DNA of 15,389 bases from Bacteroidaceae bacterium. GTDB taxonomy: Bacteria > Bacteroidota > Bacteroidia > Bacteroidales > Bacteroidaceae. Made by a program: the position numbers and the translations under genes. Positions 6,481-14,428 of this stretch are shown here, in pieces (position 1 is the first letter of the stretch; each line of letters starts with the position of its first letter). Under the pieces are notes generated by a model, which saw nothing but the letters and a program-made list of their open reading frames with translations, did no database searches and had not been told where the DNA came from. Where the stretch lies: assembly GCA_016302965.1 (NCBI GenBank), contig JAEDMP010000058.1, forward strand, positions 1-15,389. Direction: 5' to 3'.

Positions 6481-7728
6481 TCAGAAAGATTGCTCCTTGC
6501 CCTGCAGAAACACCTTGCGGATGAGGGGCGTGGTGTAAGCATAAGGAATGAAGTCGACCGAGGGGATGGGCGAGGTGATGAAGAAGTTGGCCACCTTGCC
6601 TTTGGCTATCGACCCATAGTCGGCGCTAAGCCCCATGGCATAGGCAGCATTGAGGGTGGCAGCGCGGATGGCCTCGGCGGGTAAGAGCCTCAACTTGATG
6701 CAGGCCAGCGAGACTACAAACTTCATGTCGCCCGAGGGTGTGGAACCGGGGTTATAGTCGGACGCCACAGCCACTCCCAGTCCGGCATCAATCAGCTGGC
6801 GGGCCGGAGCAAAAGGCATGTTGAGAAAGAAGGAGGTACCAGGCAGTGCCGTTGGCATGGTCACACTGCCACGCAGGGTCTCTATCTGTCTCAGCTCCAT
6901 GCTTTCCAAATGGTCCACCGAGAGCGCTTGCCAGGCCACGCCAACCTCCACCCCACCCGACGAAGCCAGTTCATCGGCATGAATCTTCGGCCGCATGCCC
7001 CATTTGGCAGCAGCCTCCAGGATGCGGTCGGTGTCAGCCGGTGTGAAGAATCCGCGGTCGCAGAACACGTCGACGAAGTCGGCCAGCTGCTGGCGTCCCA
7101 CCTCGGGAATCATCTCCTCCACCACCAAGCGTACATAATCGGGCTGGCTCATGCCTCGGGCCACGGCGTGGGCCCCGAGAAAGGTGGAGACGATTCTCAC
7201 GGGCAATTCCTGCTTCAGCCGGCGTATGACGCGTAACATCTTGAGTTCGTCAGCCGTGTTCAGTCCGTAGCCACTCTTGATTTCGATGCATCCCGTACCT
7301 TTGGCCATCATCTCCAGAGCGCGGCCCTTGGCCTGCCTGAAGAGGTCGTCTTCAGCACAGGCATGGAGCCTGTCAGCAGAGTTGAGGATTCCACCGCCTC
7401 GCCGTGCTATCTCTTCGTAGCCCATTCCTCTGATTTTGTCGACAAACTCTCCCTCGCGGCTTCCGGCATAGACAATATGGGTATGGGGGTCGCACCATGC
7501 AGGCAGCACCATGCCTCCCTCAGCATCCACCTCTAAGTCGGCATGCATACCCGCAGCTGCCCATTCGTCCATCCGTCCGTAAGCGGTTATCCGGCCCTGC
7601 TCCATCAGCAGATAGGCGTTGTCGATAGTGGGCATGCCAGCCATTTCTTCGCCCTGCAGGCGTTCTTTCGGGTCGGTATCGACACAGGCCAGGGTTTTGA
7701 TGTTCACAACAACCGTTCGCATAGTCAT
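6481..7728 (-). CDS. hutI: imidazolonepropionase
   Basis: Third enzyme of histidine degradation: hydrolyses 4-imidazolone-5-propionate to N-formimino-L-glutamate in the cytoplasm. The 415 residues match the amidohydrolase family. Visible: CDPHTH (79-84) with the metal-binding His pair H82/H84, IEIKSGYGL (148-156), KIHADE with H250, VDHLE with H273, ALPGTSFFL (294-302) and ASDYNPG with D324. The ATG at 7728-7726 overlaps the hutH stop by one base as TGATG, which indicates translational coupling; a second ATG at 7722-7720 would shorten it by two residues. It is the last hut gene of the operon. Confidence 0.96.
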   Translation of the reverse strand: MTMRTVVVNIKTLACVDTDPKERLQGEEMAGMPTIDNAYLLMEQGRITAYGRMDEWAAAGMHADLEVDAEGGMVLPAWCDPHTHIVYAGSREGEFVDKIRGMGYEEIARRGGGILNSADRLHACAEDDLFRQAKGRALEMMAKGTGCIEIKSGYGLNTADELKMLRVIRRLKQELPVRIVSTFLGAHAVARGMSQPDYVRLVVEEMIPEVGRQQLADFVDVFCDRGFFTPADTDRILEAAAKWGMRPKIHADELASSGGVEVGVAWQALSVDHLESMELRQIETLRGSVTMPTALPGTSFFLNMPFAPARQLIDAGLGVAVASDYNPGSTPSGDMKFVVSLACIKLRLLPAEAIRAATLNAAYAMGLSADYGSIAKGKVANFFITSPIPSVDFIPYAYTTPLIRKVFLQGKEQSF

Positions 7729-9209
7729 CAGGCATTGCGGAGGAAGTCAACCGACTCCTGGATGTGGGGGAACATGACCTCATCATTGATGATGAAGGGC
7801 ACCGACTGGCGATACTGGTCGAAAATCCGCTCGATGACGGGCGAGGATTTCAGGGGTCGGCGGAACTGCAGCGCCTGGGCGGCATTGAACAGTTCGATGG
7901 CGAGCACGCGCTCGGTGTTGAGCACCACCTTATATAGTTTGATGGCGGCGTTGGCTCCCATGCTCACATGGTCTTCCTGCCCCTGGCACGAGGGGATGCT
8001 GTCGACGGACGAGGGTGTGCAGAGACTCTTGTTCAGGCTCACCACCGCCGCCGCCGTATACTGTGTAATCATGAATCCGCTGTTGATTCCGGGGTTGGCC
8101 ACAAGGAAACTGGGCAGTCCGCGGGTTCCGGAAACGAGTTTGTAGATACGCCGCTCCGAGATGTTGGCGAGTTCGCTCAGGGCGATGGCCAGGAAATCCA
8201 TGGGCAAGGCAATGGGCTCACCGTGGAAGTTACCTGCCGAGATAATCAGGTCTTCGTCGGGACAGACCGTTGGGTTGTCTGTAGCCGAGTTGATTTCGGT
8301 GTCGATGACCTGCTCTACGTATGCGATGGTGTCTTTGGCTGCTCCGTGCACCTGGGGCACACAGCGGAATGAGTAGGGATCTTGCACGTAAGCCTTGGGC
8401 TTCTCCACGATTTCGCTGCCTTCGAGCAGCTGGCGCATGTGGGAGGCCGTCTCTATCTGTCCGCGATGAGGTCGCACCTGATGTACGGCATCGGTGAAAG
8501 GTTCCACCAGTCCGCAGTAAGCATCGAGCGACATGGCAGCGATGCGGTCGGCCCAGTCGCTGAGGCGTTTACTCTGCAACAAAGCCCACACGGCAAACGC
8601 GCTCATGTTCTGCGTACCGTTGAGCAGTGCGAGTCCCTCTTTCGAAGCCAACTGGATGGGTTTCCAGCGCATCATCTGCAGCAGTTTGGCTCCGGTGATA
8701 ACCTTGCCCTGATATTCCACCTCGCCCATGCCCACCAAAGGCAGACAGAGGTGGGCCAAGGGCACCAGGTCGCCCGAGGCACCCAGTGATCCCTGCATAT
8801 AAACCACGGGGTAGACATCGCGGTTGAAGAAGTCGACCAGTCGCTCCACCGTATCGAGTTTGCAGCCCGAATAGCCATAACTGAGCGATTGTATCTTGAG
8901 TAGCAGCATGATTTTCACAATCTCGTTGGGCACACGGTCACCTGTTCCACAAGCGTGCGACTTCATCAGGTTGATTTGCAGTTTGGCCAGATGATCCTTG
9001 CCTATCGAGACATTGCAGAGAGAGCCAAAGCCCGTGGTCACGCCATAGATGGGTTTTTCACTCTTGGCAATCTTCTTGTCCAGATACTCACGGCAGCGCA
9101 CGATGCGGTTGCGGGCATCCTCGCTGAGTTCGAGTTTGCCACCGGTCTTGATGATTTCTCCAATCTGTTCGATGGACAGATGTTCGGCAGATATTTGGTA
9201 TACAGCCAT
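7728..9209 (-). CDS. hutH: histidine ammonia-lyase
   Basis: First step of histidine degradation: non-oxidative deamination of L-histidine to urocanate and ammonia. The protein has the aromatic ammonia-lyase signature GSLGASGDLVPLAH, whose Ala-Ser-Gly (144-146 from the chosen start) cyclises to the MIO prosthetic group. YGVTTGFG (55-62) carries the active-site Tyr, and NPTVCPDED plus the NFHGEP block follow later. The chosen start (MAVYQISAEHLS) gives 493 residues and puts ASG within two residues of the well-studied Pseudomonas putida enzyme (142-144). An ATG seven codons upstream (9230) is also in frame, 20 bases after the hutU stop, and cannot be excluded. The stop overlaps the hutI start as TGATG. 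Confidence 0.96.
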   Translation of the reverse strand: MAVYQISAEHLSIEQIGEIIKTGGKLELSEDARNRIVRCREYLDKKIAKSEKPIYGVTTGFGSLCNVSIGKDHLAKLQINLMKSHACGTGDRVPNEIVKIMLLLKIQSLSYGYSGCKLDTVERLVDFFNRDVYPVVYMQGSLGASGDLVPLAHLCLPLVGMGEVEYQGKVITGAKLLQMMRWKPIQLASKEGLALLNGTQNMSAFAVWALLQSKRLSDWADRIAAMSLDAYCGLVEPFTDAVHQVRPHRGQIETASHMRQLLEGSEIVEKPKAYVQDPYSFRCVPQVHGAAKDTIAYVEQVIDTEINSATDNPTVCPDEDLIISAGNFHGEPIALPMDFLAIALSELANISERRIYKLVSGTRGLPSFLVANPGINSGFMITQYTAAAVVSLNKSLCTPSSVDSIPSCQGQEDHVSMGANAAIKLYKVVLNTERVLAIELFNAAQALQFRRPLKSSPVIERIFDQYRQSVPFIINDEVMFPHIQESVDFLRNA

Positions 9210-9250
9210 ATTGTCTTTGATTTGATGCATGATAAATGAATAGGAAAAGG

Positions 9251-11272
9251 TTAGAAACAGACGGATTCGATTGTGGCATCATCAACAAGATGCGGCAAGG
9301 TGACTTCGAGTCCCGGGGTGCGCTCCATCTCACGCCGTATGCTGCGAACGGAACCCTCGTTGCGGGCCCAGCTGCGGCGGGCTATTCCATTGTTCACGTC
9401 CCAAAAGAGCATCTCGCGGATGCGGCTGTCGCTTTCCTGACTTCCGTCGATGACCATGCCAAAACCGCCGTTGATCACTTCGCCCCAGCCTACGCCTCCG
9501 CCGTTGTGGAGCGACACCCAAGTGGCTCCGCGGAAAGCGTCGCCGATAACGTTCTGCACGGCCATATCGGCACAGAACTGCGAACCGTCATAGATATTGC
9601 TGGTTTCACGGAAAGGCGAGTCGGTACCCGACACGTCGTGATGGTCGCGTCCCAACACTACGGGTCGCGTGATTTCCCCCCGACGGATGGCCTCGTTGAA
9701 GGCCAGCGCTATGCGGGTTCTTCCCTCGGCATCGGCATAGAGGATGCGAGCCTGCGACCCCACCACCAGCCTATTCTTGCCGGCCTCTTTGATCCAATGG
9801 ATATTGTCGGCCATCTGCGGCTTGATTTCGTCGGGAGCCTGCTTCATGATGGATTCCATCACCTCGGCCGCGATGCGGTCGGTCACAGCCAGGTCGGCCT
9901 CGTCGCCCGAGGTGCAAACCCAGCGGAAGGGTCCGAAACCGTAGTCGAAGAATAGGGGGCCCATGATATCCTGTACGTAGGAGGGATAGCGGAAGTGTCC
10001 GTCGGCCCCCATGATGTCAGCTCCGGCGCGCTGCGACTGCAGGAGGAAGGCGTTGCCATAGTCGAAGAAATACATGCCACGGGCGGTCAGCCGGTTGATG
10101 GCCGCCACCTGTCGGCGGAGCGAGGCCTGCACGTGTTCACGGAAACGGTCGGGCTCATCAGCCATCATCTGTTTCGACTCTTCAAGCGAGAGTCCCACGG
10201 GGTAGTATCCTCCCGCCCAGGGATTGTGGAGTGAGGTCTGGTCGCTGCCGAGGTCCACAGGCATCTGCTCATCGGCGAGCCGCTCCCAGAGGTCCACCAC
10301 ATTGCCCACGTAGGCCATCGAGACGGTGCGTTTCTGAGCTACGGCCTCACGGATGGCAGGCATGAGTTCGTCGAGACTGTCGTGCAACTCGTCCACCCAT
10401 CCCTGTCGGTGGCGTTTTTCGGCGGCCAGCGGATTAATTTCGGCCACCACGCTCACCACGCCGGCAATATTGCCGGCCTTGGGCTGTGCGCCCGACATGC
10501 CGCCAAGTCCTGACGAGACAAAGAGCATGCCGTGGATGTCGCTGTGCTGCGCATCATGGGCGAGTTGCTTGCGGGCGGCATTGAGCACGGTGATGGTGGT
10601 GCCATGGACGATGCCCTGCGGACCGATATACATGTAGGAGCCAGCCGTCATCTGTCCGTACTGGCTCACGCCGAGGGCATTGAGCCGTTCCCAGTCGTCG
10701 GGCTTCGAATAGTTGGGGATGACCATTCCGTTGGTCACCACTACCCTTGGGGCACGCTTGTGGGAGGGGAAGAGGCCGAGCGGATGGCCTGAATACATCA
10801 CGAGCGTCTGCTCATCGGTCATCTCGCTCAGATATTTCATCACCAGCCGGTACTGGGCCCAGTTCTGGAAGATGGCTCCGTTGCCACCATAGATGATGAG
10901 TTCGTGGGGATGCTGGGCAACAGCAGGGTCGAGATTGTTCTGTATCATCAGCATGATGGCTGCCGCCTGTTCCGACCGATGGGGATATTGGTCAATGGGT
11001 CGAGCATAGATGTCGTACTCGGGCCGATACCGGTACATATAGATACGGCCATAATCCTGCAACTCGCGGGCAAACTCGGGGGCCAGCTGGGCATGGAGAT
11101 GCTGGGGGAAATAGCGCAGGGCATTGCGGAGGGCCAGTTTCTTTTCTTCCGGTGTCAGTATGTCCTTGCGTTTGGGGGCATGGTTCATCTGCCGGTCGTA
11201 TGCTTTGGCCGGGGGCAGCACATCGGGGATTCCTGCCCTGATTTGTGATTCAAAGGATGCTTGGTTTGTCAT
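9251..11272 (-). CDS. hutU: urocanate hydratase, long form
   Basis: Second enzyme of the pathway: adds water to urocanate to form 4-imidazolone-5-propionate using tightly bound NAD+. At 673 residues it is about 115 longer than the common ~555-residue bacterial enzyme and resembles the ~675-residue form known from animals and some bacteria. Visible blocks: YGGNGAIFQNW (128-138), SGHPLGLFPSHKRAPR (161-176), the glycine-rich SGLGGMSGAQPKAG (254-267), GFGPFRWVCTSGD (445-457), RDHHDVSGTDSPFRETSN (542-559) and HNGGGVGWGEVINGGFG (589-605). It lies 36 bases after ftcD and 41 bases before the chosen hutH start, all on one strand, so it is the second gene of the operon. Confidence 0.96.
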   Translation of the reverse strand: MTNQASFESQIRAGIPDVLPPAKAYDRQMNHAPKRKDILTPEEKKLALRNALRYFPQHLHAQLAPEFARELQDYGRIYMYRYRPEYDIYARPIDQYPHRSEQAAAIMLMIQNNLDPAVAQHPHELIIYGGNGAIFQNWAQYRLVMKYLSEMTDEQTLVMYSGHPLGLFPSHKRAPRVVVTNGMVIPNYSKPDDWERLNALGVSQYGQMTAGSYMYIGPQGIVHGTTITVLNAARKQLAHDAQHSDIHGMLFVSSGLGGMSGAQPKAGNIAGVVSVVAEINPLAAEKRHRQGWVDELHDSLDELMPAIREAVAQKRTVSMAYVGNVVDLWERLADEQMPVDLGSDQTSLHNPWAGGYYPVGLSLEESKQMMADEPDRFREHVQASLRRQVAAINRLTARGMYFFDYGNAFLLQSQRAGADIMGADGHFRYPSYVQDIMGPLFFDYGFGPFRWVCTSGDEADLAVTDRIAAEVMESIMKQAPDEIKPQMADNIHWIKEAGKNRLVVGSQARILYADAEGRTRIALAFNEAIRRGEITRPVVLGRDHHDVSGTDSPFRETSNIYDGSQFCADMAVQNVIGDAFRGATWVSLHNGGGVGWGEVINGGFGMVIDGSQESDSRIREMLFWDVNNGIARRSWARNEGSVRSIRREMERTPGLEVTLPHLVDDATIESVCF

Positions 11273-11308
11273 GGATAATGATATGGGGGATTGTTGATGT
11301 GACGGATA

Positions 11309-13024
11309 TTATCTGTTGATGACGTCATGGACTTGACGGATGATGGCGGCTTCGGCCTGTTCCGCCTCGGCCATCATCCGGTCGGCCTCGGCCACCAATG
11401 CCGCAGCTCTTTCCTTGTCCTTGAGCGAACTGGCATTTATTTTCACATTCAGCCCGGCACCCATCACGGCTGCCCGGGCGGCCAGTGCTCCCACTCCGGC
11501 GTCAGAGACGCTGTTGGGATTGCCCTTCTCTGCCATCAACCGACAGAGGGGGAACACTTTCATCGCCGTTTTCATCGTTTCCAGCGGCACCTGGGCGGCA
11601 AAGAGTGTTGCCTGCTGGATGGCCTCTGAGCGAAGACGTTTCTCCTCATCAGTGGACTTGGGCATACCGAAGGCGGCCATAATACGGTTGAAAGCCTCGG
11701 TATCTTCGTCGACCAGTCTCAGCAGTTGTTCTTCCAGCGCCATGCCCTCTTCGGCCAGCACGGCAAATTCCTCCCAACGATCGTCCCATCCGGGTTTATG
11801 GGAGGAGAGGTTGGCCACCATCGTTCCCAGGGCTGCTCCCATCGCTCCCATACAAGCAGCCACCGAACCACCACCGGGGGCAGGACTCTCGCGTGCGGTT
11901 TCGTCTGCAAAATCCTTGACAGTCAGACTGGTGAGGTGGCCGCTCCGGGGCTCCTGTTCCGCTTCCAACAGATACTCCACCACTTTCTCGTGGGCATCGA
12001 AGGGTTTCAGGTCATCAAGTCCCATCGACTTGATGGCTATCTGAAGGATATCCTCTTTGGGGATACCTGCCGAGCGGTGCTGCTTGGCCAGGAAATAGCG
12101 TCCGGCTTCCAGAAGCGTGCGCTCAGGCACTAACCCTACAATCTCTGTACCCGTGACGCGCAGGCCTCTGTTTTGGGCGCATCGGCACACCTCGTCAAAG
12201 GCTACATGCAATGGCGTTACGTTGATGTCGGTGATGTTCATCGATACCTGGGCGATTCCGTATTCCTGAATATACCATCCAATGGCTTTGGTGGCGGGCA
12301 GTGTGCCAGGCTTCATCAGCGTCGTGCCATCGGGAGCGACAATAGGTTTGCCAGTGATAGGATTACCCTCTCTTACGGGGCGTCCCTTCTCCCTGACATC
12401 AAAGGCAATGGCATTGGCCCGACGGGTCGAGGTGGTGTTGAGGTTGAAGTTCACGGCAATGAGGAAGTCGCGTGCGCCCACCACAGTACATCCCGTACGT
12501 GCCACCCCCTCATCGAAGGGACGGGTGCCATAGTCAGGTGCGGTCTCTGCATGGGCGAGTTTGTCGGGCAAGGCCTCATATTCGCCTTCGCGGCAAACGG
12601 CGAGGTTCTTGCGCTCGGGCTTCAGCGCAGCCGCTTCATAGCAGTAGCAGGGAATCCGGATTTCGTCGGCGATGCGCTGGGCCAACTGTCGGGCCAGCAC
12701 GGCACACTCCTCAAGCGTGATTCCGCTCACGGGCACGAGTGGCAGCACATCGGTGGCTCCCATACGGGGGTGTGCTCCGTGGTGCTTGCTCATGTCGATG
12801 AGTTCGCCTGCCTTCTTCACGGCTCTGAAAGCAGCCTCCACCACTGCAGCGGGTTCGCCCACAAAGGTCACCACCGTTCTGTTGGTGGCTTCACCGGGGT
12901 CAACATCCAGCAGTTTCACACCTTCTGTCCGTTCTATCTCCCGTGTAATCTGGCTGATTACACCCTGATCGCGCCCTTCGCTGAAGTTGGGCACACACTC
13001 TACGATCTGTCTTGTTGTTGTCAT
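11309..13024 (-). CDS. ftcD: bifunctional glutamate formimidoyltransferase / formimidoyl-THF cyclodeaminase
   Basis: Final steps of histidine degradation: transfers the formimino group of N-formiminoglutamate to tetrahydrofolate, releasing glutamate, then deaminates formimino-THF to 5,10-methenyl-THF and ammonia. One 571-residue chain carries both activities, as in animal FTCD (541 residues); many bacteria encode them separately. The N-terminal transferase spans about 1-330: VPNFSEGRD (11-19), and HHGAHPRMGATDVLPLVPV (81-99), where H82 coincides with the catalytic His82 reported for the mammalian enzyme. After a linker, the cyclodeaminase domain (about 363-571) shows PAPGGGSVAA (381-390), DEDTEAFN (439-446) and NPNSVSDAGVGALAARAA (502-519). 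It is first in the hut operon; promoter and leader features lie at 13025-13161. Confidence 0.96.
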   Translation of the reverse strand: MTTTRQIVECVPNFSEGRDQGVISQITREIERTEGVKLLDVDPGEATNRTVVTFVGEPAAVVEAAFRAVKKAGELIDMSKHHGAHPRMGATDVLPLVPVSGITLEECAVLARQLAQRIADEIRIPCYCYEAAALKPERKNLAVCREGEYEALPDKLAHAETAPDYGTRPFDEGVARTGCTVVGARDFLIAVNFNLNTTSTRRANAIAFDVREKGRPVREGNPITGKPIVAPDGTTLMKPGTLPATKAIGWYIQEYGIAQVSMNITDINVTPLHVAFDEVCRCAQNRGLRVTGTEIVGLVPERTLLEAGRYFLAKQHRSAGIPKEDILQIAIKSMGLDDLKPFDAHEKVVEYLLEAEQEPRSGHLTSLTVKDFADETARESPAPGGGSVAACMGAMGAALGTMVANLSSHKPGWDDRWEEFAVLAEEGMALEEQLLRLVDEDTEAFNRIMAAFGMPKSTDEEKRLRSEAIQQATLFAAQVPLETMKTAMKVFPLCRLMAEKGNPNSVSDAGVGALAARAAVMGAGLNVKINASSLKDKERAAALVAEADRMMAEAEQAEAAIIRQVHDVINR

Positions 13025-13028
13025 GTTT

Positions 13029-13114
13029 TTATTCTGTCATTGTATCTGTGAACATGCTCTGAACTCTCTTCATGGGGTCAGGATGACAGGAGTTTTCATT
13101 TGATGTTCATACAT
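13029..13114 (-). other. two tandem 14-codon ORFs in the ftcD leader
   Basis: The first ORF (13114-13070) encodes MYEHQMKTPVILTP. Its TGA overlaps the ATG of the second (13073-13029) as ATGA; the second encodes MKRVQSMFTDTMTE and stops 4 bases before the ftcD ATG in a different frame. The chain would allow continuous coupled translation into ftcD. There is only one His codon, so it is not a classical histidine attenuator. Such short ORFs can arise by chance. Confidence 0.25.
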
Positions 13115-13132
13115 TTCTGGTTAACTTGGGTA

Positions 13133-13149
13133 TCAGATATATTATCTGA
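13133..13149. promoter_or_regulatory. candidate operator at the hut promoter
   Basis: Perfect inverted repeat TCAGATA-TAT-TATCTGA, located 5-21 bases downstream of the -7 element, thus over the predicted transcription start. A half-site-like TATCAGA recurs at 13191-13197. The position suits a repressor controlling the hut operon. The DNA-binding protein is not encoded in this window. Confidence 0.45.
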
Positions 13150-13153
13150 ACTG

Positions 13154-13161
13154 CAAAAATA
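13154..13161 (-). promoter_or_regulatory. candidate -7 element of the hut operon
   Basis: The minus strand reads TATTTTTG, matching TAnnTTTG. It would start transcription near 13148 and give a leader of about 125 bases before ftcD. No TTG stands at the canonical 20-base distance (a TTTG is only 12 bases upstream), which fits a promoter needing an activator, though that is inference. Confidence 0.5.
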
Positions 13162-13270
13162 CAGAACTTCTCTCAAAAAAGGATAAAAAATATCAGAAAA
13201 AACTCTATATTCCTACAAATTAACAAATAATAGCAAATGATTGTAACGAAATTCTATCATTTACCTTTTA

Positions 13271-13307
13271 CAAAAGAGGGCGAGTCATGATTTATGACAC
13301 GCCCTCT
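13271..13307 (-). terminator. intrinsic terminator downstream of the glycosyltransferase gene
   Basis: AGAGGGCG-A-GTCAT (13275-13288) pairs with ATGAC-A-CGCCCTCT (13294-13307) around a 5-base GATTT loop: 13 base pairs with one A-A mismatch. Leftwards it is followed by TTTTG, so it fits the end of the minus-strand glycosyltransferase transcript, with an unusually long 3' untranslated region of about 120 bases. It also insulates the hut promoter. Confidence 0.75.
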
Positions 13308-13378
13308 CTGGGACTCTATTTACGTTGTCTCAACGCATAACAAACGATTAGTGTGCCTATTCACTTACTGTTATTTTG

Positions 13379-13391
13379 ATTGACTGTCAAT
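13379..13391. repeat. inverted repeat ATTGAC-T-GTCAAT
   Basis: A perfect 6-bp inverted repeat with one central base, 34 bases beyond the glycosyltransferase stop. Too short a loop to fold as RNA, so if functional it would be a protein-binding site in DNA; function unknown. Confidence 0.25.
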
Positions 13392-13424
13392 ATGCTCCGT
13401 TTCGAGACTGAAAAGGCACAGGAG

Positions 13425-14219
13425 TCAACGGAGCAGCAGCTTCACTATCCGATAGGCTATCCGCTGCACCCTGCCCCGCTTCTTCAACTCGGGCAAGAGG
13501 GTGACGATGGGCATCTCCTCATCGGTATAGAGCCGTTCATAATCCTTCAGCACTCGTGGCGGGAACAACGCTGCCATCACACGCTGGCGCTCATCGGCAT
13601 GCAACTGGCGCTGCGTGGTGCTCAGTCCCGTGAGGTCATAGTTGGCCACCATCGTCTCCACTGCCCTCACCTTGCAGTTGTCGAAAATGATGGCCTGCAC
13701 ATTCACCTTCCAATCGGCGATAATCCGCAACGACTCATCGTAGGGATGACGTTCGAGCACCTCCCGCCGGTAGAAGGTGGCCTGATGACAGAGTATCTCC
13801 TTCTTCAGCGTGAGGAACGTGACCTCGCTCCCGGCCCGGATGCCTCCGTATCGGCGCCCTGTAGCAGCATCGCAAACGTTGCCGAACAGGATGTCTGCAT
13901 CACCCAGTTGACGGTCAATCTCTTCGAGCACATCTGCCGCATGAAAAGAGTCACCGGCATTCATGAAGTTCACATACTCGCCATGGGCCTGCTTCATCCC
14001 CTTGTTCATGGCATGATAGATGCCCCGGTCGGGCTCCGACACCCAATAGTCGATACGATTGGTAAACGCACGTATCACCTCCAGGCTGTTGTCGGTAGAA
14101 CCTCCGTCGATGACAATAAACTCGATGTCGCGAAAGGTCTGGGCCAGTACACTCTCGATGGTGCGCCGGAGTTGGCTGGCATTGTTGTAATTGATGGTGA
14201 TGATGGAGAATCGTGCCAT
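13425..14219 (-). CDS. family 2 glycosyltransferase
   Basis: GT-A fold glycosyltransferase that transfers a sugar from a nucleotide-activated donor, probably in surface polysaccharide or glycoprotein synthesis. The 264 residues start MARFSIITINYNNASQLRRT, the classic GT2 opening. IDGGSTDNS (37-45) is the nucleotide-binding region, SEPDRGIYHAMNKG (61-74) the next conserved block, and NAGD (87-90) stands at the DXD position. HQATFYRREVL (145-155) and IIADW (166-170) complete the domain; the C-terminus is basic (RIVKLLLR) and may touch the membrane. The frame extends 29 codons upstream to 14306, but the promoter (14276-14307) lies in that stretch, so the shorter start is right. No other polysaccharide genes are adjacent, so acceptor and donor cannot be named. 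Confidence 0.92.
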   Translation of the reverse strand: MARFSIITINYNNASQLRRTIESVLAQTFRDIEFIVIDGGSTDNSLEVIRAFTNRIDYWVSEPDRGIYHAMNKGMKQAHGEYVNFMNAGDSFHAADVLEEIDRQLGDADILFGNVCDAATGRRYGGIRAGSEVTFLTLKKEILCHQATFYRREVLERHPYDESLRIIADWKVNVQAIIFDNCKVRAVETMVANYDLTGLSTTQRQLHADERQRVMAALFPPRVLKDYERLYTDEEMPIVTLLPELKKRGRVQRIAYRIVKLLLR

Positions 14220-14275
14220 GGCAGATAAGGGATAATGAAAGATAATGATAGAAAAGATGGATGATTGGACGGGTG

Positions 14276-14307
14276 CAAAGGTAATGAAAAGTGGGGAAAC
14301 CATCAAG
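14276..14307 (-). promoter_or_regulatory. promoter of the glycosyltransferase gene
   Basis: The minus strand has CTTG (14307-14304), 20 bases, then TACCTTTG (14283-14276), the canonical Bacteroidetes arrangement. The leader would be about 50 bases. It decides against the longer start at 14306. Confidence 0.7.
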
Positions 14308-14389
14308 CATTGCAGGAAGAAATGGAGGGGCGGCTATTGTTAATAATCTCAAAATCAGAAGAACGGGAGCCCAATTTCCCGGCCCATCC

Positions 14390-14421
14390 TTTGGTTGTCA
14401 TCCAAAAATGATGTAAATTTG
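14390..14421 (+). promoter_or_regulatory. promoter of the small secreted-protein gene
   Basis: TTTG (14390-14393), exactly 20 bases, then TAAATTTG (14414-14421): the best promoter match in the window. It is divergent from the glycosyltransferase promoter. The expected transcription start (about 14425-14428) is only a few bases before the ATG at 14429. Confidence 0.7.
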
Positions 14422-14428
14422 CATTCAG

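Larger units (their letters stand above)
13025..13424. other. intergenic region between ftcD and the glycosyltransferase gene
   Basis: This 400-base region has no supportable normal-sized gene. From left: the ftcD leader (13025 to about 13148), the hut operator and -7 element, a very AT-rich stretch (about 13162-13270), the terminator hairpin (13271-13307), a small CGTTG/CAACG inverted repeat (13323-13335), an AACGATT copy (about 13343) and ATTGAC-T-GTCAAT (13379-13391). Confidence 0.7.

Noticed and set aside
12173..13051. A 292-codon plus-strand frame opposite ftcD
   Set aside because: Antisense shadow of the formimidoyltransferase domain, which has conserved catalytic residues.
13070..13114. 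Classical histidine-attenuator leader peptide for the hut operon
   Set aside because: The peptide has only one His codon, and attenuation by His-tRNA fits biosynthesis rather than degradation. The ORFs are reported only as a speculative coupling element.
13380..14228. A 282-codon plus-strand frame opposite the glycosyltransferase
   Set aside because: The minus-strand reading has unmistakable GT2 motifs and a canonical promoter; the plus reading has no recognisable motif.
14220..14306. Longer glycosyltransferase N-terminus starting at 14306
   Set aside because: It would need transcription to start upstream of the canonical promoter at 14276-14307, and the GT2 fold begins at MARFSIITINYNN.
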